A stretch of 58,919 nucleotides of DNA from positions 1 to 58,919 of the forward strand of contig JAQWBP010000010.1 of assembly GCA_028706315.1 (NCBI GenBank), in the 5' to 3' direction. The position numbers and the translations under genes are program-made. Under the pieces are notes generated by a model. The model saw nothing but the letters and a program-made list of their open reading frames with translations, did no database searches and was not told the DNA's origin. Positions 37,083 through 47,670 of the stretch are shown piece after piece; position 1 is the first letter of the stretch; every line of letters starts with the position of its first letter. This DNA comes from Syntrophomonadaceae bacterium (GTDB taxonomy: Bacteria; Bacillota; Syntrophomonadia; Syntrophomonadales; Syntrophomonadaceae).

Positions 37083-38281
37083 TCGTTAGCCTCCTCCACT
37101 ATATAAGTAGTTCTTTCCCGATCATCTATTTTGACTGGTTTACCATCTTTCATATAAACATGCACCAGACTCTTTGCTGCCAAGGTTTTTTTTACTGGTA
37201 CCTCGACTTCATCACCCACCTGGATGTCGACTCCTTCTGGAATTTCAATTAGAGCCAGCTGCATAAATACTTTACCTCGGACCGGATAAGTATGCCCTTT
37301 TATAGTAACTGCCAGATTCAAGCGCGCCACATTCATATATTTCAAGATATATTTAGCCACAATTTTAAGAAAATCAACAAAGCCCAGCGGTCGGTTTGAT
37401 ACTCCTAAGGCCAAGCCATCATTATATCCTACTGGTATAACTGCAACCTGCGCCTTTTGTTTTAAACGATAAGTGCGGTAATACCCCAGATAGCTGCCTG
37501 CCTCCAGGGTCCGCAAAGAGATAATCCGACTTTTAAATTTAAAAGGATCAACCAAGGGCAAGTGGTGGGTAAATTGCCCTACCGGATGCTGTCCTGATAA
37601 GAGAGTACCAATGCGGACAGCATTAAGATGCATATGTGGGTATTTCAAAAATACCGCGCTATTAGCACAATGCTTAACGGGAATGTTAATGCCTGCCTGT
37701 TCTAGGTCTTTTACTGTTTCCATAAATCTGGCAAATTGCATTTCAGTATAGCTGGCCTTATCTGCCGCGCCTTCAGCCATGTGCGTGTAAATACCTTCTA
37801 TATATATGTACGAATTCTCTCTTAATATATTACATATTTCCATTGTTTCTTCTTTATTAGCGCCAAACCTGCCCAATCCTGTATCCACTTTAATATGTAT
37901 AGTAGCATTGCTGTTAATACGCCGGGTAACTTTATCTACCAACTGGCCATCGTAAATTGAACTTACGGTAAGGGTAATATGGTTGGTGATAGCCTCTTCC
38001 AACTGGTCTTCGCTGATTATCGGGCTAAATAGCATAATGCTAGCCCGAATACCTGCCTGCCGCAGGTTAAGAGCTTCTTCTAAAAAAGTAACAGCGAAAA
38101 ATTCAACTCCGTTTTGAAAAAGCTGACGGCCGATTTCAGCAGCTCCATGCCCGTAAGCATCAGCTTTAAGGACAGCAATAAGCCTGACTTGGTCATCCAG
38201 AAGGGATTTTACCGCATCGAGATTATTTTTTACTGCATCAATATCTATTTCTATCCATCTATCATTTGCTAATTGCTGCAC
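37079..38281 (-). CDS. alr: Alanine racemase
   Basis: PLP enzyme that makes D-alanine for peptidoglycan. The PLP lysine is Lys39 in AVLKADAYGHGA, and the catalytic tyrosine is in VGYNDGLALGVSNRP. KVDTGLGRFG and the C-terminal beta domain are typical. Length (400) is a little above average. The GTG start follows GGAGG by 7 bases. It has an overlapping start with sppA and lies 3 bases after femX, which together suggest a cell-wall unit. Confidence 0.95.
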   Translation of the reverse strand: MQQLANDRWIEIDIDAVKNNLDAVKSLLDDQVRLIAVLKADAYGHGAAEIGRQLFQNGVEFFAVTFLEEALNLRQAGIRASIMLFSPIISEDQLEEAITNHITLTVSSIYDGQLVDKVTRRINSNATIHIKVDTGLGRFGANKEETMEICNILRENSYIYIEGIYTHMAEGAADKASYTEMQFARFMETVKDLEQAGINIPVKHCANSAVFLKYPHMHLNAVRIGTLLSGQHPVGQFTHHLPLVDPFKFKSRIISLRTLEAGSYLGYYRTYRLKQKAQVAVIPVGYNDGLALGVSNRPLGFVDFLKIVAKYILKYMNVARLNLAVTIKGHTYPVRGKVFMQLALIEIPEGVDIQVGDEVEVPVKKTLAAKSLVHVYMKDGKPVKIDDRERTTYIVEEANE

Positions 38282-38284
38282 GGA

Positions 38285-39370
38285 TTAAGCCTCCTGCTCA
38301 TTCTTTGCTCTGAGTCGTGCGCGGGTTGCTTTTAGGTAAATTGGTAAAACTCTGCTCCAGAGCCAGTAGAATAGAGGTGAATAAACTAAATCCCATTCCC
38401 CAATAAATTCGGTAAACTCACCATTAAATCCTTTTTTAAAGCGATATAAACCATATAAAGGGTTATCTTCATCAATATCGCCAGAGACCCCTCTAAAATC
38501 ATACATGGAGCATCCCCGGTTGCGAGCCCATCTGATCATCTCCCACTGTAGAAGGTAATTAGGCATCACATTACGGTACTCATTGCTGGAAGCTCCATAA
38601 AGATACCAGGCCTTATCACCAGTAACCAAAGCCAGAGTCGCCGCAATAACTTGTCCCTCATATTCAGCCAGGAAAATCTGAGCATAATCGTTTTCCACCA
38701 TATAGTCCCAAATCCATTCAAAATACTCATAACCCCTGATGAGAAAATTGTCACGTATGGACGTCTCCTCGAGAATAGTATAGAAACTTTTCAGGTCATC
38801 TTTCCCTGCTGCCTTGCGGATTTCTACCCCTTTTCTACCGGCCAGCCTGATATTATATCTCCACTTGGAATGCATATTTTCTAATAGCTTAACTTCGGAT
38901 GGAGTAATGTCTAAGCGAAAAACAAAATTAGGTTGAACACCTTCGAAATCTAAACCAGTTTCATTTTTCTGCAGTCCACACTTTTCCAATATGTTGGCAA
39001 AGAGCTCATTATGTTTTACCACATCAGGATCAATTTTTAAAAATATGGCGCCGTGTTCCTTGGCTACTTTTCTAGCTCCGTCAAATAATACCCGGCTTAA
39101 TTCTTCATTTTCCACATCAACTACTGGCCCACGCGGAGAATAAAATATACTTTTTTTTAGGCCCGGCACCGGCAACCTCCGTTTTAAAATAAGCATCGAT
39201 GCTCGAATTTCTCCATCCTCTTCCAGAATAAGTGGTAGCGGCTCCCAGCCCATACCCTTCTTTACCTGGCCCCATTCCCACAACTGCAAGAAATGGCCTC
39301 TGGTATGTGCGACAACAAATTTATTATAACGTTCCTTTTCTTTAATATCGATGATCCTTGTCGTAAACAT
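38285..39370 (-). CDS. FemAB-type peptidoglycan bridge aminoacyltransferase
   Basis: A tRNA-dependent or lipid-II amino-acid ligase of the FemXAB family with two GNAT-like halves. The N-terminal half (residues 1-150) holds FVVAHTRGHFLQLWEWGQVK and SPRGPVVD; the C-terminal half holds FYTILEETSIRDNFLIRGYEYF and MYDFRGVSGD, LYGLYRFKKGFNGEFTEFIGEWD. Length 361. ATG 39370 follows AAAGGAAG by 7 bases; the frame to 39409 has no support. The neighbour alr fits wall synthesis. Which amino acid is added is not known, and there is no strong evidence for interpeptide bridges in such Clostridia. Confidence 0.85.
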   Translation of the reverse strand: MFTTRIIDIKEKERYNKFVVAHTRGHFLQLWEWGQVKKGMGWEPLPLILEEDGEIRASMLILKRRLPVPGLKKSIFYSPRGPVVDVENEELSRVLFDGARKVAKEHGAIFLKIDPDVVKHNELFANILEKCGLQKNETGLDFEGVQPNFVFRLDITPSEVKLLENMHSKWRYNIRLAGRKGVEIRKAAGKDDLKSFYTILEETSIRDNFLIRGYEYFEWIWDYMVENDYAQIFLAEYEGQVIAATLALVTGDKAWYLYGASSNEYRNVMPNYLLQWEMIRWARNRGCSMYDFRGVSGDIDEDNPLYGLYRFKKGFNGEFTEFIGEWDLVYSPLFYWLWSRVLPIYLKATRARLRAKNEQEA

Positions 39371-39566
39371 CAGTTTTCTTCCTTTCGTATCTTCTGCTAG
39401 TTCCACCACATTTAAGTCCGCATATCCGAAATAATATGCCCTTTTAATTACGCCTTCAAACTAACGCAATATGACTTTACTGTAGTCGAACTAAGCTTGT
39501 GTTTAAATCTTGTAAAAAAGCACGGAAGATCGGGTCAAGAATTTCTTTAGTTTGTATATATTAATA

Positions 39567-41213
<1,647 letters not shown>

Positions 41214-41284
41214 TTATTGTTTCCTCTCTTTCCCTTCTTCAAATCCCTGTTTTTTTTGAGACTGAACTTTTTCTATCAGGTCAA

Positions 41285-41914
41285 TTATAGATAATCAAGC
41301 ACAATTACTTCAAGCTCATTTTTAAAATCCGAGCTGGTAATTTCCAAGTGAGGTACCTTTACTGCCCGAGGAAATCTTGAAGTAAAGGCTTCCACCGGTG
41401 CCAATTCAAAAGAAAGATGAGGGGTGTTAAAATGCATAGGTATTACAATATGGGGATGTAGCTGCTCAACTACTTTAAAAGCTTCTTCCGCATCAACGGT
41501 AAAAGTGCCCCCGACTGGTACTAGTAATATATCAGTATTACCTATATCATTAACCTGCTCTGGGGTCAAAGTATGTCCCAAATCCCCCAGATGTACCAGG
41601 TCAAGACCTTCTGCAGATATCTTATAGATTATATTTTTTCCCCTTTCACTTCCCTGGCTCTTATCGTGAAAAGACTCCACCCCGGTTATGTTGATTACAC
41701 CAAAGTTAAAAACCCCTGGTTTCTTAACTACTGCCGGAGAACCCTTAAGTATTCCCACCGCATTATGATCCCAGTGATCATGACTGACTGTTGTTATGTC
41801 TACTTCCTGCTTATAAACTGGATAACCAAGTTTATCATCAAAAGGATCAGTCACGAGCTTCTGACCTGCTATTTCTATAAGAAAGGAAGCATGCCCCAGC
41901 CATTTTATAAACAT
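41285..41914 (-). CDS. UPF0173 metal-dependent hydrolase, MBL fold
   Basis: A metallo-beta-lactamase-fold protein with no known substrate. Motif SHDHWDHNAVG supplies the H-x-H-x-D-H ligands; LGHASFLIEIAGQKLVTDPF opens the fold, HLGDLGHTLT and PMHFNTPHLSFELAPVEAF contribute further ligands. Length (209) is typical. ATG after GGAGG. It sits between the delta-like rpoE gene (2 bases) and pyrG (71 bases) on the minus strand, so it may be a recent insertion in the rpoE-pyrG pair. Confidence 0.85.
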   Translation of the reverse strand: MFIKWLGHASFLIEIAGQKLVTDPFDDKLGYPVYKQEVDITTVSHDHWDHNAVGILKGSPAVVKKPGVFNFGVINITGVESFHDKSQGSERGKNIIYKISAEGLDLVHLGDLGHTLTPEQVNDIGNTDILLVPVGGTFTVDAEEAFKVVEQLHPHIVIPMHFNTPHLSFELAPVEAFTSRFPRAVKVPHLEITSSDFKNELEVIVLDYL

Positions 41915-41916
41915 AA

Positions 41917-42150
41917 CTATCTTGCCTCCAGTATCCGATTACTGTCATAATACCAGTATCCATCCCCCTGATAAATTAACCGATTATCAAGATTTAGGCG
42001 GGTATAAATAGAAGTAATCGTTTCATTGTTTTTGCTTTTTCCCATTTTTTCTATTATTTTTTTGATTAAATCCTGATAATGCATGGGTTCCTGACTTTCC
42101 TGAAGTATTGCCACCGCCCAGTCGGCTTCACTTTTTTTCCTCTGTATCAT
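41917..42150 (-). CDS. rpoE: RpoE-like HARE-HTH protein, delta subunit lacking the acidic tail
   Basis: The N-terminal part resembles the delta subunit of Firmicute RNA polymerase: a winged-helix (HARE-HTH) domain, ADWAVAILQESQEPMHYQDLIKKI followed by ITSIYTRLNLDNRLIYQGDGYWYY. In Bacillus, rpoE is next to pyrG and encodes about 170 residues, half of them a strongly acidic tail that promotes RNA release. Here the protein ends at residue 77, just after the folded domain (NRILEAR), so the tail is missing. It may therefore bind polymerase without the usual recycling activity, or do another job. GGAGGG precedes the ATG. The call rests on domain similarity and synteny. Confidence 0.75.
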   Translation of the reverse strand: MIQRKKSEADWAVAILQESQEPMHYQDLIKKIIEKMGKSKNNETITSIYTRLNLDNRLIYQGDGYWYYDSNRILEAR

Positions 42151-42164
42151 ACTTTCCCTCCTGA

Positions 42165-43847
42165 CTACATATGTTCTGGAGCGTTAACTCCTAATACCTC
42201 CAAAGAGTTTTTAATGGTAGTACGGGTAACATCCATTAATAATAAGCGGGCATCTTGCATATCCTTATCATCGCTAAGTACCCGGTAGTGATTATAATAA
42301 CTGTGGAACATTCCAGCTAGATCTAGTATATATCTGGCTATTCTATGTGGAGCCATAGTCCGGGCTGCTATATTAATTTCCTCCGGAAAATCGGCTATCT
42401 TATGCAGTAATTCTAATTCCTCTTCTGCTGTCAATAAAGCTGGGTTAATATCGTCTATAGCAGACATCTTAACACCTGCTGTAGCTGCCTGCCTGAATAT
42501 GCTGCAGATACGCGCATGGGCATATTGTGCGTAATAGACAGGATTATCCTGGCTCTTCTGCTTGGCCAGTTCCATATCAAAATCAAGGTGACTATCCGGA
42601 CTGCGCATCACAAAGAAAAATCTGGCTGCATCCCGACCGACTTCCTCAATTAATTCATCCAGAGAAACCGTAGTACCAGTTCGTTTAGACATACGTACAA
42701 TTTCACCATCTCTGTAGAGTCTAACTAGCTGCATTAATAAGATATCCAGTTTGTCCGGGTTATAGCCTAAAGCCTCCATAGCACCCTTCATGCGGGCTAC
42801 ATGACCGTGATGGTCGGCTCCCCAAACATTTATTACCCAGTCAAAGCCCCGCTCAAACTTATCCCGGTGATAAGCAATATCAGCCGCAAAATAAGTAGGC
42901 AGCCCGTTAGCACGCCTTACAACTTCATCCTTTTCGTCCCCGAAAAGAGTTGTTTTAAACCATAATGCCCCTTCTTTTTCATAGATATAGCCTTTGCCTT
43001 GTAAATACTCCATAACTTTATCAAGTTTACCTGATTCATGCAGAGTTTTTTCACTAAACCAAACATCATACTCGATTCCGAGTTCCGATAAAGTCTTCTT
43101 AATATAACGGATTTTTTCTTCCAGGGCCCAGGCTAATATTTTCTCCCGCCTTTTATCGGCTGGCATATTATTAAGTTCGTCATTATGTGCAGCCATAATA
43201 TTTTTCACCGTATTAATTACATCCTGGCCGGCATAGCCGTTATCAGGAAATTCCACATCGTGGCCAGTTAGCTGTAGATAGCGCGCTGCAAGAGAGTCAG
43301 CAAATATTTCAATCTGGTTGCCAGCATCATTAATGTAGAATTCTCTTTCGACATCATAACCGGCTCGGTCCAGAATATTAGCCAGAGTATCTCCTATCGC
43401 CCCACCTCGGGCATTCCCCATATGTAGATCACCAGTAGGGTTAGCACTTACAAACTCAACTTGTACCTTACAATTTTGTTTCTCATTATAGCCGTACCGG
43501 GAGCCCATTTTATGAACAAGTGCCGGCAATTCGTATAACCATTCATTATTAAGAAAAATATTTATAAAACCAGCCCCGGCAATTTCTATTTTATTTATAT
43601 GCCTTTGTTGTTTTAGATCAATCATCTCCAGCAATATTTCTGCTATTTTTCTAGGGGCCATACGTGCCTCCCTGGCCATAAGCATCGCTACGTTACAGGC
43701 AAAATCACCATGCTGCTTTTCGCGTGGAACTTCAATTACAAAATCAGGTATTAAATCATAGTTAATTAATTTTTTGCCACGAGCCAGCTCCAGGGCGTCT
43801 AAAATAGTTTTTCTTAAGGCGCTCTGCAGGTTTTCGATCGGATTCAT
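42165..43847 (-). CDS. argS: Arginyl-tRNA synthetase
   Basis: Class I synthetase charging tRNA-Arg. The HIGH-type motif is [14 protein letters not shown] (HMGN), and the KMSKS-type motif is [10 protein letters not shown]. The C-terminal DALR anticodon-binding domain begins [15 protein letters not shown]. Length (560) is normal. The ATG at 43847 follows GAGGAGG by 6 bases; a longer frame from 43862 would begin in the Shine-Dalgarno. It is the first gene of a minus-strand run argS, rpoE, MBL, pyrG. The plus-strand gene at 43963 is divergent from it. Confidence 0.96.
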   Translation of the reverse strand: MNPIENLQSALRKTILDALELARGKKLINYDLIPDFVIEVPREKQHGDFACNVAMLMAREARMAPRKIAEILLEMIDLKQQRHINKIEIAGAGFINIFLNNEWLYELPALVHKMGSRYGYNEKQNCKVQVEFVSANPTGDLHMGNARGGAIGDTLANILDRAGYDVEREFYINDAGNQIEIFADSLAARYLQLTGHDVEFPDNGYAGQDVINTVKNIMAAHNDELNNMPADKRREKILAWALEEKIRYIKKTLSELGIEYDVWFSEKTLHESGKLDKVMEYLQGKGYIYEKEGALWFKTTLFGDEKDEVVRRANGLPTYFAADIAYHRDKFERGFDWVINVWGADHHGHVARMKGAMEALGYNPDKLDILLMQLVRLYRDGEIVRMSKRTGTTVSLDELIEEVGRDAARFFFVMRSPDSHLDFDMELAKQKSQDNPVYYAQYAHARICSIFRQAATAGVKMSAIDDINPALLTAEEELELLHKIADFPEEINIAARTMAPHRIARYILDLAGMFHSYYNHYRVLSDDKDMQDARLLLMDVTRTTIKNSLEVLGVNAPEHM

Positions 43848-43962
43848 CCTTTTCCTCCTCATTCATATTTTCCCATCTATAATCTTTGCCCCTAAAGGCC
43901 AAACTGAACAATAGGAATCTTAAAAAAATTATTATAAAAATGTTTTTAAAGGGGGCATTTAT

Positions 43963-44325
43963 ATGCAACTTCCACCTGGTGAAAAATCTATTCTCGCTTA
44001 TTTTAGTTCTGCTACCAACGCCGCCACAGCAGTGTTAGCATTGGAAGAAAGGGGAATTACTGAAACCCAAATCGATCAGATTTCACGTTTCCCCGGTAAT
44101 CGTACTTATGGAGGTTCTACTAATTCTATTTCAGCAATGGTTATCGGTGACGGAGGCTATGATCATAAGTTTGGTCCTCTTCTGGCAGCAGACCCGGCCT
44201 CGAGCGGGCTGGGAGCAGGTTATGAGCTGCCGGGAGGATCTACCTACCTGGTCACTGTAGTTACCAGTAATAGCTTGGCAGAAGAAGCTGCTCAAGTACT
44301 TAAAGAACATGGCGCTATGTTTTAA
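43963..44325 (+). CDS. Small conserved-looking hypothetical protein, YflT-like
   Basis: The only complete plus-strand gene in the window; 120 residues, soluble, no signal peptide. The opening part, KSILAYFSSATNAATAVLALEERGITETQIDQI, resembles the ferredoxin-like fold of the general stress protein 17M/YflT group (a beta strand, helix, beta pattern). The middle is Gly- and Ser-rich. The rest, YLVTVVTSNSLAEEAAQVLKEHGA, could be a second beta-alpha unit. Shine-Dalgarno AAAGGGGG lies 7-14 bases before the ATG. Its stop codon overlaps that of the convergent peptidase gene. Function unknown. Confidence 0.75.
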   Translation: MQLPPGEKSILAYFSSATNAATAVLALEERGITETQIDQISRFPGNRTYGGSTNSISAMVIGDGGYDHKFGPLLAADPASSGLGAGYELPGGSTYLVTVVTSNSLAEEAAQVLKEHGAMF

Positions 44326-45794
44326 GATGAAAACCACAAGTCAAAATAATAATCCATCTCCTGATGGGCTTCCTCTTCTATGATATTTAGTAAATCCTTA
44401 GTAGTAGCAGTTCTAAACTTGAAATCGGCAAGATAGCGTCGCAAGACTCTGGTCACAGTTTCTTCCCCCAGTTCTTTTTCCAGACCAAACCAAAAAGCTT
44501 CTCCACCAGTATAAGCAGTTAGATAGTATTCCCTGGTTGAGTATATATCGCACATTTCTCGCGCCAGATTAATCCCACCCTTAAGGTTTGCTGCTGGTGG
44601 AGGACTTTTCCCTTTATATTTTTCCAGATATTTGTACGCTGACCAGTTCGCCAGCCCCTCATCAAGCCAGGGTTCCTTTAACTGGTCATTGCCAACCATA
44701 CAATACCACCACTGGTGGGCTATTTCATGCGCCAGAATAAATAAACCACGTTCTTGATCCGAACCCTTAGCCAAAAATTCTTCCCGCAAAAAAATGAGCC
44801 CGGAATATTCCATCCCGTGAAAGCCTTTCATCGGTACGAAAACTACTTTAAATTCCGGGTAAGGATAAGAACCCAGAGTACAGGAATAGTGATTTAATAT
44901 ATCCCCGGATTCTTGTAAAATATCACGGGCCATATCGGTATTATTGCCCGGTACATAACATTTTATAGTTACCTGTTTGATTTCTTGTATTAACTCGTTG
45001 TAATCATACATTACTGCCAAACAAAAGTCACGGACATTTTTGGCTTCAATAAGGTAACTAACCCTGCCATTATCCTCGGCTACAGCCTGTATATTACTAC
45101 CTGTTGAAACCATTTGGTATGTTTCGGGTATATTCAGCCTGACCAGATAATCAGCACAGTTAAAACAAAAAGGATCCCCAAATAAAGAATTATAAGAGAT
45201 GTGCCAACCTTCTTCAGTAAAAACATTTAAAATCGGATAAAAATTGCCCAGCATGTAAACTCCATCGTTTACTCCATAGCGGTAAGCTACTTTTGGTACC
45301 CGGGACTGCCATTGCATCTCTACATTTATATCCCGGCTCGGCAATATATCATGGGGCAGAACTACCTTTAGTGAAACACCATCCAGAATATATTCTACCT
45401 CCTGGCCATTAACTTTGCAGCCATTAATCTCTAACCAACCAGCATCAAAACCAGCATAATACGCATTAAGTGGCGCAGGAGTACCTTTTTGATATCGGAA
45501 AGCATTAGGATAGAGGGTAAACCATAATTCGTCCAATGGTTTACCCGTTGTATTCACAGTATCAAGAATAGTGCTGCCATAAAGGGTACGCGTATTAATG
45601 TCCAGGTAAAGGCCCATCTGATATAATGTCTGCCCGGGTTCGGGAAACGTGGAAGGCGGTGATTCATCTTCTAAAGAAAAAGTAGCCATAGTCAGCTTTT
45701 CGCTGTGCTGCGCCGGATAAATAAAATAGGCGGCACATATGACGCCTATTACTATTATACTAAAGAAGAATTTACGCTTACTCAAATTGCTCAC
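44322..45794 (-). CDS. Membrane-anchored M1-family metallopeptidase
   Basis: A gluzincin aminopeptidase-like protein. The zinc site is HEIAHQ followed exactly 18 residues later by a Glu in LDEGLANW (HExxH-18-E). A GMEYSG motif replaces the exopeptidase GAMEN signature. An N-terminal hydrophobic segment (about residues 9-24) suggests it is exported and anchored. The N-terminal half is a beta-rich domain. Length (490) is shorter than classical aminopeptidase N, so the C-terminal helical domain may be missing. Located with SLH and IPT proteins, it may trim surface proteins. The Shine-Dalgarno is poor; the start is GTG at 45794. Confidence 0.88.
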   Translation of the reverse strand: MSNLSKRKFFFSIIVIGVICAAYFIYPAQHSEKLTMATFSLEDESPPSTFPEPGQTLYQMGLYLDINTRTLYGSTILDTVNTTGKPLDELWFTLYPNAFRYQKGTPAPLNAYYAGFDAGWLEINGCKVNGQEVEYILDGVSLKVVLPHDILPSRDINVEMQWQSRVPKVAYRYGVNDGVYMLGNFYPILNVFTEEGWHISYNSLFGDPFCFNCADYLVRLNIPETYQMVSTGSNIQAVAEDNGRVSYLIEAKNVRDFCLAVMYDYNELIQEIKQVTIKCYVPGNNTDMARDILQESGDILNHYSCTLGSYPYPEFKVVFVPMKGFHGMEYSGLIFLREEFLAKGSDQERGLFILAHEIAHQWWYCMVGNDQLKEPWLDEGLANWSAYKYLEKYKGKSPPPAANLKGGINLAREMCDIYSTREYYLTAYTGGEAFWFGLEKELGEETVTRVLRRYLADFKFRTATTKDLLNIIEEEAHQEMDYYFDLWFSS

Positions 45795-45802
45795 ACCCGG
45801 TA

Positions 45803-47308
45803 TTAATTATACAATATTATGTCTTCACGGTAATCTTTTTGTAAATCAGTCTCCAGGAAATTTAGAAATCTTACTAACATAACTGACGCCTCAGCTCTGG
45901 TCATTACGTGTTCGGGATTAATGCGATTAGCAGCATCTCCCCGGATTAAACCAATTTCCTGAGCCATGTAAACACTATCTCTAGCCCAATCAGGTATATT
46001 GTAATCATCGGAAAATGAAGTAAAATATCCCGGAGTCGGGGCTTTACTTTCGAACCCCAAAGCCCTGATTAATATGGTAATAGCCTGTGCCCTGGTTAAC
46101 TTGTCCCCCGGCTTAAAATAATCTCCGGCTACCCCACTTACAATACCCCGATTTAGTGCTTCTTTAATATACTTATAGTCAGGATTATCAACTCTCACAT
46201 CTTTAAATGGTGAAACTTCCGCTACCTTATTTCTTCTAATACGGCTTTTTCGGGTTTCTTCCTGCAATACCCTGATATCCGAAGCTTTCATCACTGCGCG
46301 GATAAAGTCCATCCTGGTCATAGGAACATCCGGGGCAAAGAATTGCATGTTACCTGCAAAAACATCTAAAGAATAAAGTTTTTTAATATCTTCCTCAGCC
46401 CAGTGTCCACCAATATCACGGAATTTAGGTACAATTAGTCTTTCTATTTGGGGGAGCATCTTCCGATTAAGTTCGACTTTCCCTCTATCTCGCTTATTGT
46501 TATTAGCCGTACTTCCAGTTACCCGAGGGAGATTATATTCATACTGAGAATACATTTCCCGGTTGCTGATACGCATGTGCCCACCGGCAAAACTAGAATA
46601 ATTAGCCTCATTACCCGAATATTTAAGAGTTTTGCTCATACTATCTGATACTATAGTCTTAACTGTACCCTGCCAATTATTAGTAGCAGCCTCTTCTTCA
46701 TCATCTTCAGGAGGAATCAGTTTTTCTACATCAATAATATAATCTAGCACCATAGTTTCAGTACTGCCCCAAAAATTTTCATAACCAGCACTGCCACCAC
46801 TAATTTCTACTATTGCCGTACCTTCATCCTTATTTATATCGTAATACTTACGAGCTTTAAGCGTCCCGGAGTAAAAATCTGCCGCTGGCCGATTGTCGAT
46901 TATATCTGATTTGGAAAACTGATAATCAGACAAACTATAGCGATCTTCTCCAATATTAATAGTTTCCCGGTAAGTCTTGACTTCCCCTTGCGCCACAGTC
47001 TGGCCTTTATCATTATAGCGATCATACTGTATCTGGTAAGTAACCTTACGATCAAGTTTACCTTCTATAGAGCTATCTTCCGGCGCTAATTTGAATTTAT
47101 AACTTATCGACTTCTCATTATCCCGGTCTTTTTCAGAAATACTGAAAGTTCCAACAAATTTTATCGGGTTACCAGATAGAAATACGACTTCTTCATATTG
47201 ATATTCATCATTTACCCCTCCAGCAAAATCAGGCGGTATAGCTCCTGCCACCAGAGGACAACTAAACAACCCCAGAGTTAAAATAGCTATAAATACTAAT
47301 CGTTTCAT
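45803..47308 (-). CDS. Secreted S-layer homology (SLH) domain protein
   Basis: Signal peptide about residues 1-23 (ending VAGAI). Residues 25-290 are a beta-rich region with no recognised domain, containing many Tyr, Ser, Asp and Glu. The C-terminal third holds three SLH domains that bind secondary cell-wall polymer: about 295-350 (FRDIGGHWAEEDIKKLYSLD), 363-420 (SPFKDVRVDNPDYKYIKEAL) and 428-490 (FSDDYNIPDWARDSVYMAQE). The ATG at 47308 follows AAGGAG by 6 bases; the longer frame from 47329 has no support. It is the probable wall-anchored member of the surface block. Confidence 0.88.
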   Translation of the reverse strand: MKRLVFIAILTLGLFSCPLVAGAIPPDFAGGVNDEYQYEEVVFLSGNPIKFVGTFSISEKDRDNEKSISYKFKLAPEDSSIEGKLDRKVTYQIQYDRYNDKGQTVAQGEVKTYRETINIGEDRYSLSDYQFSKSDIIDNRPAADFYSGTLKARKYYDINKDEGTAIVEISGGSAGYENFWGSTETMVLDYIIDVEKLIPPEDDEEEAATNNWQGTVKTIVSDSMSKTLKYSGNEANYSSFAGGHMRISNREMYSQYEYNLPRVTGSTANNNKRDRGKVELNRKMLPQIERLIVPKFRDIGGHWAEEDIKKLYSLDVFAGNMQFFAPDVPMTRMDFIRAVMKASDIRVLQEETRKSRIRRNKVAEVSPFKDVRVDNPDYKYIKEALNRGIVSGVAGDYFKPGDKLTRAQAITILIRALGFESKAPTPGYFTSFSDDYNIPDWARDSVYMAQEIGLIRGDAANRINPEHVMTRAEASVMLVRFLNFLETDLQKDYREDIILYN

Positions 47309-47331
47309 ACCCTTCTCCTTATTACTCACAT

Positions 47332-47668
47332 TTTTTATAGACGCTGATTTACGCTGGTTTTTTTAGACGCTGATTCGCGCTGATTATTTATGATTATCGC
47401 TGATTTTTTTTGACGCAGAGTAACGCAGAACTTTACGACTAACGCAGACTTTTTTATAGCTACGATTTCACCGGATTTATAGACATTGAGCTTCGCTTAT
47501 TATTATGATTGCTGCTGATTTTTTGGTTTCTATGAAAAGTGCTTTGCACTTTGAAATAAATAATTAATAAAAAGAACAGCGTTAGTCATAACCGTCTGTG
47601 TAAGTCTGCGTTAAAAAATATTATAGGTCAGCGTAAATCATACAAATCTGCGTAAATCTGCGTCTTGA
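47332..47668. repeat. Degenerate long inverted repeat, copy 3
   Basis: The left arm (about 47332-47520) has GACGCTGATT, CGCTGATT and ACGCAGA units. The centre is AAAGTGC (47536-47542)-TTT-GCACTTT (47546-47552), the same 17-base palindrome core as in copy 2. The right arm (about 47573-47668) has AGTCTGCGTT and AATCTGCGTAAATCTGCG. The block fills the gene-free gap between the SLH gene and the 561-residue gene and ends about 3 bases before the latter's stop. Confidence 0.8.
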
Positions 47669-47670
47669 AA

